Source of the DNA: Pseudomonadota bacterium
GTDB taxonomy: Bacteria; Pseudomonadota; Alphaproteobacteria; Rhizobiales; Hyphomicrobiaceae
Assembly (NCBI GenBank): GCA_023423275.1
Contig: JAFAFW010000031.1
Coordinates: 1-64,000 of the forward strand
Direction: 5' to 3'
Length of the DNA: 64,000 nucleotides
Shown here: piece by piece, positions 17,651-25,686 of the stretch
How the letters are laid out: each line of letters starts with the position of its first letter
Position numbering within the stretch: position 1 is the stretch's first letter
Notes under the pieces: generated by a model
What the model was told of the DNA's origin: nothing
Seen by the model: the letters and a program-made list of their open reading frames with translations, nothing else
Databases searched by the model: none
Program-made: the position numbers and the translations under genes

Positions 17651-18121
17651 ATGACGAATCCATCCGGTTTCGATGCGCTGTCCGTTCCTGAAAGCAACGC
17701 GACGAGCCTGCCGCCACCGCATCGCGATACCAACATGCAGCGCTGGAACCGGCGCCTGGGTGATCATGCCGGGTTGCGCAATTTTGGGGTGAATCTGACA
17801 CGCATCGTTCCGGGCGGGCAGTCGTCCTACCGGCATTGGCACGCGAGGCAGGACGAGTTCATCTATGTGCTGGAGGGCGAGGTCGTCCTGGTCACGGAGG
17901 CTGGAGAGGAGGTGCTGGGTCCGGGCATGTGCGCCGGCTTTCCGGCAGGCAGCCCGAACGGCCACCAGTTCGTGAACCGCACTGGCACGGATGTCCTGCT
18001 GCTTGTTATCGGCGATCGCACTCCAAACGAAGTGGTGATCTATCCCGATATCGATCTGCACGGCACGACCAATGCCGAAGGCCGCTTCACGTTCACCCGT
18101 AAGGATGGTTCGCCGGTGTGA
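17651..18121 (+). CDS. Cupin-domain protein
   Basis: A 156-residue single-domain cupin. Motif 1 is visible as YRHWHARQDEFIYVLEGEVVLV with metal ligands H, H and E, and motif 2 as GMCAGFPAGSPNGHQFVN with the final His. The fold and intact ligands fit a small metal-binding cupin of the group often annotated as sugar- or transcription-related, but no substrate can be named. It is encoded alone on the plus strand between minus-strand rpsI and argC, with a strong hairpin after it. Confidence 0.85.
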   Translation: MTNPSGFDALSVPESNATSLPPPHRDTNMQRWNRRLGDHAGLRNFGVNLTRIVPGGQSSYRHWHARQDEFIYVLEGEVVLVTEAGEEVLGPGMCAGFPAGSPNGHQFVNRTGTDVLLLVIGDRTPNEVVIYPDIDLHGTTNAEGRFTFTRKDGSPV

Positions 18122-18152
18122 AAACGGGCTGCGAGGCACGCCCATAAACGAA

Positions 18153-18177
18153 TATCCCGGGCACGAGGCCCGGGATA
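18153..18177. terminator. Bidirectional terminator hairpin between cupin gene and rpsI
   Basis: A perfect 10-bp stem tatcccgggc / gcccgggata with loop ACGAG lies between the convergent stops of the cupin gene (18121) and rpsI (18210). T-runs are weak (TTCGTTT on the minus side), but position and stability fit a shared terminator. Confidence 0.65.
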
Positions 18178-18209
18178 CGAGATGGCAGGGTCGGTCGAAC
18201 CGAAACGCT

Positions 18210-18692
18210 TTAGCGCTTCGAGAACTGGAAGCTACGGCGAGCTTTCATGCGGCCGTACTTCTTACGCTCGACGGTACGGCTGTCACGGGTCAGGAAGCCG
18301 CCCTTCTTGAGCACACCGCGCAGTTCCGGTTCGAAGTAGGTCAGCGCCTTCGAGATGCCGTGGCGCACTGCGCCGGCCTGTCCCGAAAGACCGCCACCGG
18401 CGACCGTTGCGATGATGTCGTACTGGTCGTCGCGCTTGGATGCTCCGAGCGGCTGTTTCAGCAGCATCTGGAGAACCGGACGGGCGAAGTACTGCGCAAA
18501 ATCCTTGTCGTTGACGGTGATCTTGCCGTGACCCGGCTTGATCCACACGCGGGCGACGGCGTCCTTCCGCTTGCCGGTGGCATAAGCGCGGCCGAACTTG
18601 TCCAGCTTCTGGACGTGGACCGGAGCGCTATCCGTCGTTTCAGACTTCAGCGAGCCGAGATCTTCGAGAGACTTGGAGGTATCAATGGCCAT
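18210..18692 (-). CDS. rpsI: 30S ribosomal protein S9
   Basis: A 160-residue S9 protein with the usual alphaproteobacterial N-terminal extension of about 30 residues. The conserved core starts with YATGKRKDAVARVWI, includes GGGLSGQAGAVRHGISKAL, and ends with the basic tail KKYGRMKARRSFQFSKR that reaches the ribosomal P site. It follows rplM by 5 bp in the standard rplM-rpsI operon. Confidence 0.98.
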   Translation of the reverse strand: MAIDTSKSLEDLGSLKSETTDSAPVHVQKLDKFGRAYATGKRKDAVARVWIKPGHGKITVNDKDFAQYFARPVLQMLLKQPLGASKRDDQYDIIATVAGGGLSGQAGAVRHGISKALTYFEPELRGVLKKGGFLTRDSRTVERKKYGRMKARRSFQFSKR

Positions 18693-18697
18693 GATGA

Positions 18698-19159
18698 TCA
18701 GGCCCTCACATTCTTACGGTTGAGCTTGGCAACATCGAGCGCTTCCGGGTTCTGAGCCATGTGAGGATGCTCGGGGCCGGAATAGACCTTGAGGTTGCGC
18801 ATCAGCTTGCGTTGCTGCGGACCGCGGCGGAGCATACGGCCAACGGCCAGCTCGACAACGCGCTCAGGAAACTTGCCTTCCATGATCATCCGCGGCGTGC
18901 GTTCCTTGATGCCGCCCGGATAACCAGTGTGGCGGTAATAGACCTTGTCCTCGTACTTGTTGCCGGTGAACACGGCCTTGTCGGCGTTGACGACGATGAT
19001 GTTGTCGCCCATGTCGACGTGCGGCGTGTAGGTCGGCTTATGCTTGCCTTTGAGACGGATGGCGATGAGGGCTGCGAGACGTCCGACCACGAGGCCTTTG
19101 GCGTCGATCACGATCCACTTCTTCTCCACCTCGCCAGGCTTGGCGACGTAGGTCTTCAT
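18698..19159 (-). CDS. rplM: 50S ribosomal protein L13
   Basis: A 153-residue L13 starting MKTYVAKPGE. Conserved segments are WIVIDAKGLVVGRLA, IRLKGKHKPTYTPH and DNIIVVNADKAVFTGNK, then MLRRGPQQRKLMRNLKVYSG. ATG 19159 is chosen over the longer frame from 19207 because the family starts at MKTY and TCCTGGAGCG lies upstream. It is the first gene of the rplM-rpsI operon, with a candidate promoter at 19216-19244. Confidence 0.97.
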   Translation of the reverse strand: MKTYVAKPGEVEKKWIVIDAKGLVVGRLAALIAIRLKGKHKPTYTPHVDMGDNIIVVNADKAVFTGNKYEDKVYYRHTGYPGGIKERTPRMIMEGKFPERVVELAVGRMLRRGPQQRKLMRNLKVYSGPEHPHMAQNPEALDVAKLNRKNVRA

Positions 19160-19215
19160 AATGTGGCGCTCCAGGAAATTCCGAGCCGGCCGATCAGCGG
19201 CCGACAATTCGGGAT

Positions 19216-19244
19216 TCCATATGCGAGTGCGGTGCTGCCGTCAA
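19216..19244 (-). promoter_or_regulatory. Candidate sigma70-type promoter for rplM-rpsI
   Basis: On the minus strand TTGACG (19239-19244) is followed after 17 bases by TATGGA (19216-19221), about 57 bases before the rplM start. The region upstream is unusually AT-rich for this window (19244-19305), as expected for a strong ribosomal promoter. The assignment is by sequence only. Confidence 0.5.
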
Positions 19245-19309
19245 TATGTAAAATACGTTTCTTCTATAAAAACAAGAAAAATCAATGGCTTAAATAATAA
19301 GGTAATATG

Positions 19310-19756
19310 TTACCCTGCCGATGGCAGGGCGTATGTGCCGGTCGCATGAGCAACCATGTCCGGATTGCCTTCCGAATAAATCTCGATTTCAGCAACAGCC
19401 AGCCTGCGGCCGAGCTTGATGAGGCGCGTATGTGCGATCAGATCCGCTGCTTCCGGCCGTGACAGGAAATTGATCGTCATGCTGGTCGTCACCGCTGGCA
19501 GCGCATCTTCGCCGAGATGCGCCAGCAGCAGGGCATAGACGGAGAAATCGGCGAGCTTGAACATCGTCGGTCCGGAGACGGTTCCGCCGGGCCTGATCGA
19601 GCGCGGATCCTGCGGCATGCGCAGACGTGCGGTCGACGGAGCAAGGAACTCCAGCGCGATGCGGCCGTTTCCTTCATGCACTTGCGGAAAATGCTCGTCG
19701 ACCAGCGCGGTGACCTGTTCGATCGAGAGTCGGGGCGTCGCGGCTGTGGATACCAT
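19310..19756 (-). CDS. PaaI-type hotdog-fold thioesterase
   Basis: A 148-residue single hotdog-domain protein. The pattern RPGGTVSGPTMFKLADFSVYALLLAHLG is the PaaI/YdeN-type central helix region where the catalytic aspartate or its equivalent lies (here FKLADFSV). TSMTINFLSRPEAADLIAHTRLIKLGRRLAVAEIEIYSE forms the following strands. Such enzymes hydrolyse acyl-CoA thioesters; the acyl group is unknown. The gene is transcribed towards rplM but separated by 150 bp of AT-rich promoter DNA. Confidence 0.85.
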   Translation of the reverse strand: MVSTAATPRLSIEQVTALVDEHFPQVHEGNGRIALEFLAPSTARLRMPQDPRSIRPGGTVSGPTMFKLADFSVYALLLAHLGEDALPAVTTSMTINFLSRPEAADLIAHTRLIKLGRRLAVAEIEIYSEGNPDMVAHATGTYALPSAG

Positions 19757-19848
19757 TCTTAATCTTGTCCCGATTCTGCTATCAATTCGCCGACCCGTAT
19801 TTCTAGCGTCGTTCTAGAATCAGGGAAATGCTCAGAGAGGGAATGGTC

Positions 19849-20373
19849 ATGAGATCGGTGTTGTCGCGGATGGCGGGAGCAGTGACTGCACTTGCCCTCG
19901 CACTGGCTTTCACGTTGACCCCGGCTGTCGCGCAAGACGCCGAGTTCAAACAGATCAAGCTCACGGAAAAGCAGATTCAGAACTTCATCTCGGCACAGAA
20001 CGCCTTGAATGAGATGGCCAACAAGCTGCAGGGCGCATCGGACGGCCCGGATGCCAAGCTGCAGGCCGAGCTGGAGGCTCTGTCCAAGAAAAGCGGCTTT
20101 GCCAGCTTCGAGGAGATGGACGATGTGGCGGCCAATATCTCCATGGTGATCGCGGGCATCGATCCGAAGTCGGGCGAGTACACCGACCCGGTCGAAGCGA
20201 TCAAGAAGGAGATCGAGGACATCAAGGCGGACACGTCCATCCCGGATAAGGACAAGAAGCAGATGCTCGAGGAGATGGAGGAGGCGCTCACCTCGACGCC
20301 GCCGCTGAAATTCCCCGAAAATATTCAGCTAGTGAAGAAGTATCGCACTGACATCGATAAGGTCCTACAATAG
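19849..20373 (+). CDS. Secreted helical protein of unknown function
   Basis: A 174-residue protein with a signal peptide (SVLSRMAGAVTALALALAFTL, cleavage after VAQ near residue 29). The mature chain is highly charged and predicted mostly helical: LTEKQIQNFISAQNALNEMANKL, then LEALSKKSGFASFEEMDDVAANI, then KKEIEDIKADTSIPDKDKKQMLEEMEE. No enzyme motif is visible. The layout is like small periplasmic proteins common in Hyphomicrobiales. ATG 19849 is preferred to 19843 and 19828 because GAGAGGGA is well spaced only for it. The gene lies 37 bp before the enoyl-CoA hydratase gene and may be cotranscribed. Confidence 0.75.
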   Translation: MRSVLSRMAGAVTALALALAFTLTPAVAQDAEFKQIKLTEKQIQNFISAQNALNEMANKLQGASDGPDAKLQAELEALSKKSGFASFEEMDDVAANISMVIAGIDPKSGEYTDPVEAIKKEIEDIKADTSIPDKDKKQMLEEMEEALTSTPPLKFPENIQLVKKYRTDIDKVLQ

Positions 20374-20410
20374 ATCAGCGGGCCGGTGAGGACCCGCCGA
20401 CAGGGTTGTT

Positions 20411-21229
20411 ATGCAGGATCGGGTCACGCCGCACGGCGACGAGGATATCTTGAGACAAGAGCGTCGGGACCGCACCGCGATCCTGACGCTGAACCGTCCG
20501 CAAGCCCGCAATGGGTTGTCGTTGGCGCTGATCGGCGCGTTGGCCGATGCCATCGTGGCGGTCTCTGCTGACCACGATGTTGCGGCTGTCGTTCTCGCGG
20601 CCGGTGGGCCAGCGTTTTGCGCCGGCCATGACCTGAAAGAACTTGCCGCGCATCGCGCCGATGCCGACGGTGGCCGCGCCTTCTACGAGACGACGATGAC
20701 AGCCTGCTCGGACATGATGCGGGCGATCCTGGCCTCACCCAAGCCGTTCATAGCGTCCGTGCACGGCACGGCGACCGCCGCCGGCTGCCAGCTTGTCGCG
20801 ACCTGCGATCTTGCGGTGGCCGGGGAGGATGCCCGATTCGCCACGCCCGGCGTGAATATCGGCCTGTTCTGCTCGACACCGATGGTGGCTCTGTCGCGCA
20901 ACGTGCCGCGCAAGCGTGCCATGGAGATGCTGCTGCTGGGCGAACTCATGTCCGCGCAGGATGCCGCGGCCTATGGGCTCGTGAACCGCGTCGTGCCGCG
21001 CGAGCAGGTGCTGGAGGAAGCCCTCGGGCTGGCCGCTCAGATCGCCTCCAAGTCGCCGCTGACGGTGGCAATCGGCAAGGAGGCGTTCTATCGGCAAGTC
21101 GAAATGCCGGTCGCCGACGCCTACCGCTACGCCGCTGACGTCATGGTGCGCAATATGATGGCGCGCGATGCCGAGGAAGGAATCGGCGCCTTCATCGAGA
21201 AGCGGCAGCCCGATTGGAAAGGGTGCTGA
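20411..21229 (+). CDS. Enoyl-CoA hydratase/isomerase family protein
   Basis: A 272-residue crotonase-fold protein. The first oxyanion-hole segment is GGPAFCAGHDLKELAAH and the second is VATCDLAVAGEDARFATPGVNIGLFCSTP. In that second stretch the catalytic glutamates of true enoyl-CoA hydratase are not obvious (GVNIGLF and STPMVAL positions), as in ECHDC3-like members, so the reaction may differ. It starts an apparent operon with the VOC protein (4 bp downstream) and the CoA-binding protein. Confidence 0.85.
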   Translation: MQDRVTPHGDEDILRQERRDRTAILTLNRPQARNGLSLALIGALADAIVAVSADHDVAAVVLAAGGPAFCAGHDLKELAAHRADADGGRAFYETTMTACSDMMRAILASPKPFIASVHGTATAAGCQLVATCDLAVAGEDARFATPGVNIGLFCSTPMVALSRNVPRKRAMEMLLLGELMSAQDAAAYGLVNRVVPREQVLEEALGLAAQIASKSPLTVAIGKEAFYRQVEMPVADAYRYAADVMVRNMMARDAEEGIGAFIEKRQPDWKGC

Positions 21230-21233
21230 GACG

Positions 21234-21692
21234 ATGTCCGGCCGACTTCAACTCAGCTTGCTGACATTGGGTGTTTCGAACGTCGCCCAGGCGCGGCGTT
21301 TCTACGAGGGCATGGGACTCAAGGCGTCCAACGAGAGCAAGGCTGAGGTGGCCTTTTTCCAGCTCGGCGCTGTCATTCTGGCCCTGTTCGGACGTTCCAG
21401 CCTCGCAGCAGATGCGCACGTTTCCGACAGCATCCCCGGCTTCTCGGGCGTGGCGATGGCGTGGAATGTCGGCAGCGATGGCGAAGTCGACGAGGCTTTG
21501 GGCCGGGCCGTGGCCTGCGGCGGTCAGCTCGTGAAGGCCGGGCAGAAGGTCTTCTGGGGAGGTTACAGCGGCTACTTCGCCGACCCGGACGGGCATCTCT
21601 GGGAGGTTGCGCACAATCCGTTCTGGCAGCTTGATGCCCAAGGACGTGTTGCGCTACCCGACGATCCCGCCACCGCGAGCAATTCTGAATGA
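21234..21692 (+). CDS. VOC-fold (glyoxalase-like) protein
   Basis: A 152-residue protein with the paired beta-alpha-beta-beta-beta modules of the vicinal oxygen chelate superfamily: LLTLGVSNVAQARRFYEGMGL at the start and FADPDGHLWEVAHNPFW near the end, with a likely metal-ligand glutamate in WEVAHN. The expected second ligand histidines are partly absent (the first strand has LTLGVSN), so metal binding is uncertain. ATG 21234 lies 4 bp after the hydratase stop. The stop overlaps the next start by 4 bp (ATGA), indicating translational coupling. Confidence 0.82.
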   Translation: MSGRLQLSLLTLGVSNVAQARRFYEGMGLKASNESKAEVAFFQLGAVILALFGRSSLAADAHVSDSIPGFSGVAMAWNVGSDGEVDEALGRAVACGGQLVKAGQKVFWGGYSGYFADPDGHLWEVAHNPFWQLDAQGRVALPDDPATASNSE

Positions 21693-22222
21693 ACCCAGAA
21701 ACCTATTCCGACGATCTCATCGCCTCCATTCTGCGCGATAACACTGCGATCGCCATGGTGGGGGCGAGCGCCAACACCAGCAGGCCCAGTTACTTCGCCA
21801 TGAAATATCTGCTGGGGAAGGGCTATCGCGTCGTTCCCGTGAACGTCGGGCTGGCTGGTCAGCAAATTCTCGGGCAGCAGGTCTACGCCTCCCTCGCGGA
21901 GGTTCCTGCACCGATCGGGATCGTTGATATCTTCCGCAATTCGGAAGCTGCACTTGAGGTCACCCGCGAGGCCATCGCGCAGAAAGACAGGCTCGGTGTC
22001 CGGGTGGTCTGGATGCAACTCGGCGTGCGCAACGCGCAGGCTGCGTCCGAAGCCGAGGCCGCAGGCTTGATCGTCATCATGAACCGCTGTCCGAAGATCG
22101 AATATGGCCGCCTGTCCGGTGAGATCGGCTGGGCCGGGGTGAGCACCGGCCGCCTCACCAGCGCGCGTCCCAAGTTATCGCCGAAGGGCGTGCAAGGTCA
22201 CCTGATCGGCGACAAAGCCTGA
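21689..22222 (+). CDS. CoA-binding domain protein (YccU-like)
   Basis: A 177-residue Rossmann-fold protein of the CoA_binding family. IAMVGASANTSRPSYFAMKYLLGKGY holds the nucleotide loop; VPVNVG, VDIFRNSEAAL, VWMQLGVRN and the closing NRCPKIEY follow, a typical YccU signature. Proteins of this group bind CoA but have no settled function. The gene overlaps the VOC gene by 4 bp, giving a three-gene hydratase-VOC-CoA-binding unit, which suggests a role in acyl-CoA metabolism. It converges on the adenylate cyclase gene. Confidence 0.88.
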   Translation: MNPETYSDDLIASILRDNTAIAMVGASANTSRPSYFAMKYLLGKGYRVVPVNVGLAGQQILGQQVYASLAEVPAPIGIVDIFRNSEAALEVTREAIAQKDRLGVRVVWMQLGVRNAQAASEAEAAGLIVIMNRCPKIEYGRLSGEIGWAGVSTGRLTSARPKLSPKGVQGHLIGDKA

Positions 22223-22247
22223 CAGGATCCTCCTCGCTGCCTGGTCC

Positions 22248-23609
22248 TCAAGCAATCGCGACGACGTCCATCGGATCAGCCACACCGGCCACGCGGCACC
22301 GCGCGCGGCGCTCATGCGTGCGTGGCGGCTCGTATCCCTGAGACAGCGCCGTATCGTAGCTGGCAGCACACACGAGGGCGCGGGTGGCCTCAGCCTTGTT
22401 GTGTTTTTCCAGTTTGGCCGCGAGGTTCGCCGGCTCGCCGATGACTGTGTATTCCAGGCGCTCACCGTTCCCCAGTGTAGCGAAAACGACGGCGCCAGCG
22501 GCAACGGCGCCATTCACCTCAAGCGCCTTCCGCGCCGGCCCGGCATGCGGCATCTCATGCCAGAAGTCCGCTTCTGCCATGATCGCTTCGAGGGCACGGA
22601 CAGCATCGGCGGCAGCCGTTCTGGACGGCTCGATCGCGCCGAACGTCGCCATCACGCCATCTCCCAGGAACTTATCGATCATCCCGTCGTGCTTCTCGAT
22701 CAGGGGTACGATCCTCGCGTGGAAGGCCGTGAGCACTTCAACGACGGCCGCCGGCGGAAGTGTCGTCGACAGGCGGGTAAAGCCGCGGATATCTAGCATG
22801 AGGATGGCGGCGTTTCGCTCAGCCGCTTCTCCCGCTTCGATGGCATGCTCGGACTGCGTGATGGCCTGGACGACGCCACCGGACAGAAACCGGCGGATCT
22901 CCCGGCCAGCAGTTTCCTCTCGAACGGCAATAAGCAACGTGCTTTGCGCCCGGCGAATGGCGGCGGCGAGCAATACCGTCACCATCAGTACCGTGATGAT
23001 TTTGTCGAATTCGGCGCCGATGAGAATGCGATTGCTGGTCAGGTAGGTGACGAAGTTGCGCGTAATGGTCCCGGCCGGGCTTTCCAGCACTGCCAATACG
23101 ACAAGCAGACCCCAGCCAAGAGCTGCCGTCACGCCCGCGACGAGCACATAGCGATAGTCGAAACGCAGGGCCCGCATCGCGATAATGGCGAAGATATAGA
23201 TGAATGTCGGCACCTTCAGCGAGAAGGCCGGGGGCTGGCCGTAGTTGTCATGGAACGACCAGATCAGGGCCAGCAGCAACGTGACGTCGATCACGATCGA
23301 CAGGAGCAGGATCCAGCCGGGAATGCGGCCGCGATACGCCAGCAGCAACCGGAAGGCCGTGAATACGAAATAGGCCGACAGAGCGGTCGGTACGGGATCG
23401 CCGATCATACGCGGCGGAGCGTCGGCGGGCCGGGGTGCAATGAAATAGAGGGCTGAGAGAATGACGACGAGACCGATCTGCGCCCAGCCGATGAGGCGTT
23501 CGCTACGGTCGTCGTGATCGCGGACCAGGTTGGTGACGCGGGCAGGGAGGGTTCGGGTCTCCCCGGCAATGGAGCGCCGGGACAACAGAGTGCTCAGCGG
23601 GTGCATCAT
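22248..23609 (-). CDS. Membrane-bound class III adenylate/guanylate cyclase
   Basis: A 453-residue protein. The N-terminal half (about 40-235) contains six hydrophobic segments and no recognised sensor. The C-terminal cyclase homology domain (about 265-450) starts AAILMLDIRGFTRLSTTL with the first metal aspartate, then IDKFLGDGVMATFGA with the second, and NGERLEYTVIGEPANLAAKLE, where the region around EYTVIG carries the transition-state residues. Base specificity was not determined. cAMP is the usual product in this group. The gene stands alone, 125 bp from the upstream membrane transferase gene in the same orientation. Confidence 0.88.
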   Translation of the reverse strand: MMHPLSTLLSRRSIAGETRTLPARVTNLVRDHDDRSERLIGWAQIGLVVILSALYFIAPRPADAPPRMIGDPVPTALSAYFVFTAFRLLLAYRGRIPGWILLLSIVIDVTLLLALIWSFHDNYGQPPAFSLKVPTFIYIFAIIAMRALRFDYRYVLVAGVTAALGWGLLVVLAVLESPAGTITRNFVTYLTSNRILIGAEFDKIITVLMVTVLLAAAIRRAQSTLLIAVREETAGREIRRFLSGGVVQAITQSEHAIEAGEAAERNAAILMLDIRGFTRLSTTLPPAAVVEVLTAFHARIVPLIEKHDGMIDKFLGDGVMATFGAIEPSRTAAADAVRALEAIMAEADFWHEMPHAGPARKALEVNGAVAAGAVVFATLGNGERLEYTVIGEPANLAAKLEKHNKAEATRALVCAASYDTALSQGYEPPRTHERRARCRVAGVADPMDVVAIA

Positions 23610-23734
23610 GGCGGCGGCTCGCAGTTCATATGGCCGAGGCAGGCTTTGGGGTGTTGCTTCTCCCGCCTCGCCAACGATCGATTTGGCTATTTTAGCCCAT
23701 CTCGGGCCACGGGCAGAGTGAGATCGCAGATATG

Positions 23735-25459
23735 TCAGCGAGCTTGAACGAGGCCTGAGTCGATCAGTCTTCTATGAAACCGCAGGATGGCGCCCCTGTC
23801 CCGGCAACTGAAGTAGCGGCCGGAACAATGCTTGAGCAGGCGCTTTCGTTCCATATTGGCTTCCGAGAGAGGCAGACGCGCCGCGTCGAGAAGGATGGTG
23901 CCCAAATATGGGATGTCGACAACGTCCTGGTTGGGCAGCGGGGGCGGTTCGTAGTTGATGCCTTCGACCGCGAAGTAGGTGAGAAATCCAACCGAGTCGA
24001 TATCGAGCGCAACGTCTTCTGCCTCGGTGCGTTCGTCGAAGCCGAGCAGCATGCGCGTGGCTGTCGGATGGTGGTCTCCATAGTGGACGATCAGGAACCG
24101 TTGTCCCGGAAAGCGGCGCGCGAGTTCCGATTTGAGATAGTCATAGTCCATGTGCGCGATCGAGAGCCGGCGCAGGTATTCATGCATTTCCGGATGTGTG
24201 CCCGGGCCGCCCCCCGGGACGTCCAGTTCCGGGCTGAACGTCGTCGTATAAGGCCAGTGCGTGGCCATGGTCTGGATGAACGTGAAGACGGGTTGTGCCG
24301 AGCCCCGGAAATGGCGCTCCATTTCATTCATGGCGTTCGTATAGTAGAAGCGGTCGCGCTCGTTGACGACGTGCGCCTTCTGGTCCTTGAGATCGAAAAT
24401 CTCATTGAGACCGATGGCGGTATAGAATCGGTCGTTCGACACGAAATTGCGCAGCATCGGATAAAACAGCATGTTGCGGTAGCCGCAGCGCGCCAGCGAC
24501 TCCGGCAACGTGTCGCTCATCTTGTCAGCCATCATGAGCTGCACGAACGAGCGCATGCTGCCGAACGAGTACGTGGATACGCCGGTCAACAGCGAAAATT
24601 CGCTCAGCCAAGACGCGCCGCCGTAGGTCTCGACACGCATCTTGTGCATGCGTCCGTCGTGCGAGCGAAAGAACGACTTGAGATGGGGGTCGTACTGAAG
24701 TGATGGGAAATAGCTCGGTGGAACCACCGATTCCTGATGGATCAGGATGATGTTGGGCGGCTTGGTCGTCGGGCTGCAGGTGAGCGGTTCGTGGAAAGCG
24801 GGGCCGGGAGAGCGTAGCGCGGCTTCGAGAAGCTGACCCTGCCACAGCGTCCCCAGCGTTTCCGGCCAGGAGGAAAAGAAGTAGGTGAGGTACTGCCCGG
24901 CAAAGTTGAATTCCGTGTGCCGCCGCTCTCCTTTGGCTTCGAGCGCGGCATAGGCCACGGTCGCGAAGACGGCCAGCGCAAGCGTCGCAAGAGAGCGCGA
25001 GACGCGACTCCCATCGATACGATAAGCGGTCCAGCAGCCGATACCCGACACCGTCAGCGCGATGCCGACGATCACGACATAGCGGCGATAATCTTCCCAC
25101 AGATAAGTAATCGTCGACCACGAGCTCAGATAGAAGACGAGGTCATAGGCGTGCATGACCATGTTCATCTTCTTGTGCTTGATGCTCGCGCCGAGCACCA
25201 CCAGAAGCGCGAGGCATGACACGGCGACGGTGGCGAACAGGATCCGGCGAGTCAGCACGATGAGGAATGCGCCAAGCATCAGACAGCTTGCGGCGGCAAA
25301 CAGGGATGTCACGAGCCCGCCCTCGGTGCCCCACCGCGATGTCAGCAGAACGAGCAGGATCGCGGCGGAAAGGGCGTAAGCCGTGACGGGGCGCAACTCG
25401 CGGGAACCGGAGCCGGCTTGCGCGCGCCGCGCGATATTTGCCGCAGTGTGGTCTGTCAT
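23735..25459 (-). CDS. LtaS/OpgB-like membrane sulfatase-fold transferase
   Basis: About 574 residues from ATG 25459. Five or six membrane helices occupy the N-terminal 190 residues, and an alkaline-phosphatase-superfamily domain spans about 240-540. The domain starts PNIILIHQESVVPPSYFPS, then has ETYGGASWLSEFSLLTGVS and FLIVHYGDHHPT, the metal-binding region of phosphoglycerol transferases. Relatives move phosphoglycerol or phosphoethanolamine to glycans or lipids on the periplasmic side. Which group this one moves cannot be read from sequence; decoration of periplasmic glucans or a surface polymer is the most likely role. The nucleophile is a Ser or Thr near ES(V) rather than a formylglycine cysteine. 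An earlier start at 25504 is possible but unsupported. Confidence 0.82.
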   Translation of the reverse strand: MTDHTAANIARRAQAGSGSRELRPVTAYALSAAILLVLLTSRWGTEGGLVTSLFAAASCLMLGAFLIVLTRRILFATVAVSCLALLVVLGASIKHKKMNMVMHAYDLVFYLSSWSTITYLWEDYRRYVVIVGIALTVSGIGCWTAYRIDGSRVSRSLATLALAVFATVAYAALEAKGERRHTEFNFAGQYLTYFFSSWPETLGTLWQGQLLEAALRSPGPAFHEPLTCSPTTKPPNIILIHQESVVPPSYFPSLQYDPHLKSFFRSHDGRMHKMRVETYGGASWLSEFSLLTGVSTYSFGSMRSFVQLMMADKMSDTLPESLARCGYRNMLFYPMLRNFVSNDRFYTAIGLNEIFDLKDQKAHVVNERDRFYYTNAMNEMERHFRGSAQPVFTFIQTMATHWPYTTTFSPELDVPGGGPGTHPEMHEYLRRLSIAHMDYDYLKSELARRFPGQRFLIVHYGDHHPTATRMLLGFDERTEAEDVALDIDSVGFLTYFAVEGINYEPPPLPNQDVVDIPYLGTILLDAARLPLSEANMERKRLLKHCSGRYFSCRDRGAILRFHRRLIDSGLVQAR

Positions 25460-25686
25460 GGCGGGGCGCTGACACAATGTCACAAAACTGTCGTGGAGAA
25501 CCATATCTGTTTGAGGTCTGAAGAGAAATTAATGGAGTTGGGTATGGTGATTTTTGTATCCGGCAGCGGCCTATTGCGCGCACGGATGCAGGCCACGCCG
25601 CCGCCTGACGAGCGATGAGCGTGCAGGGACGACACCGCGAGGCCCGCCCTCGCGATGTTGCAATGCAAACGAAAGAAGCTGAATCG

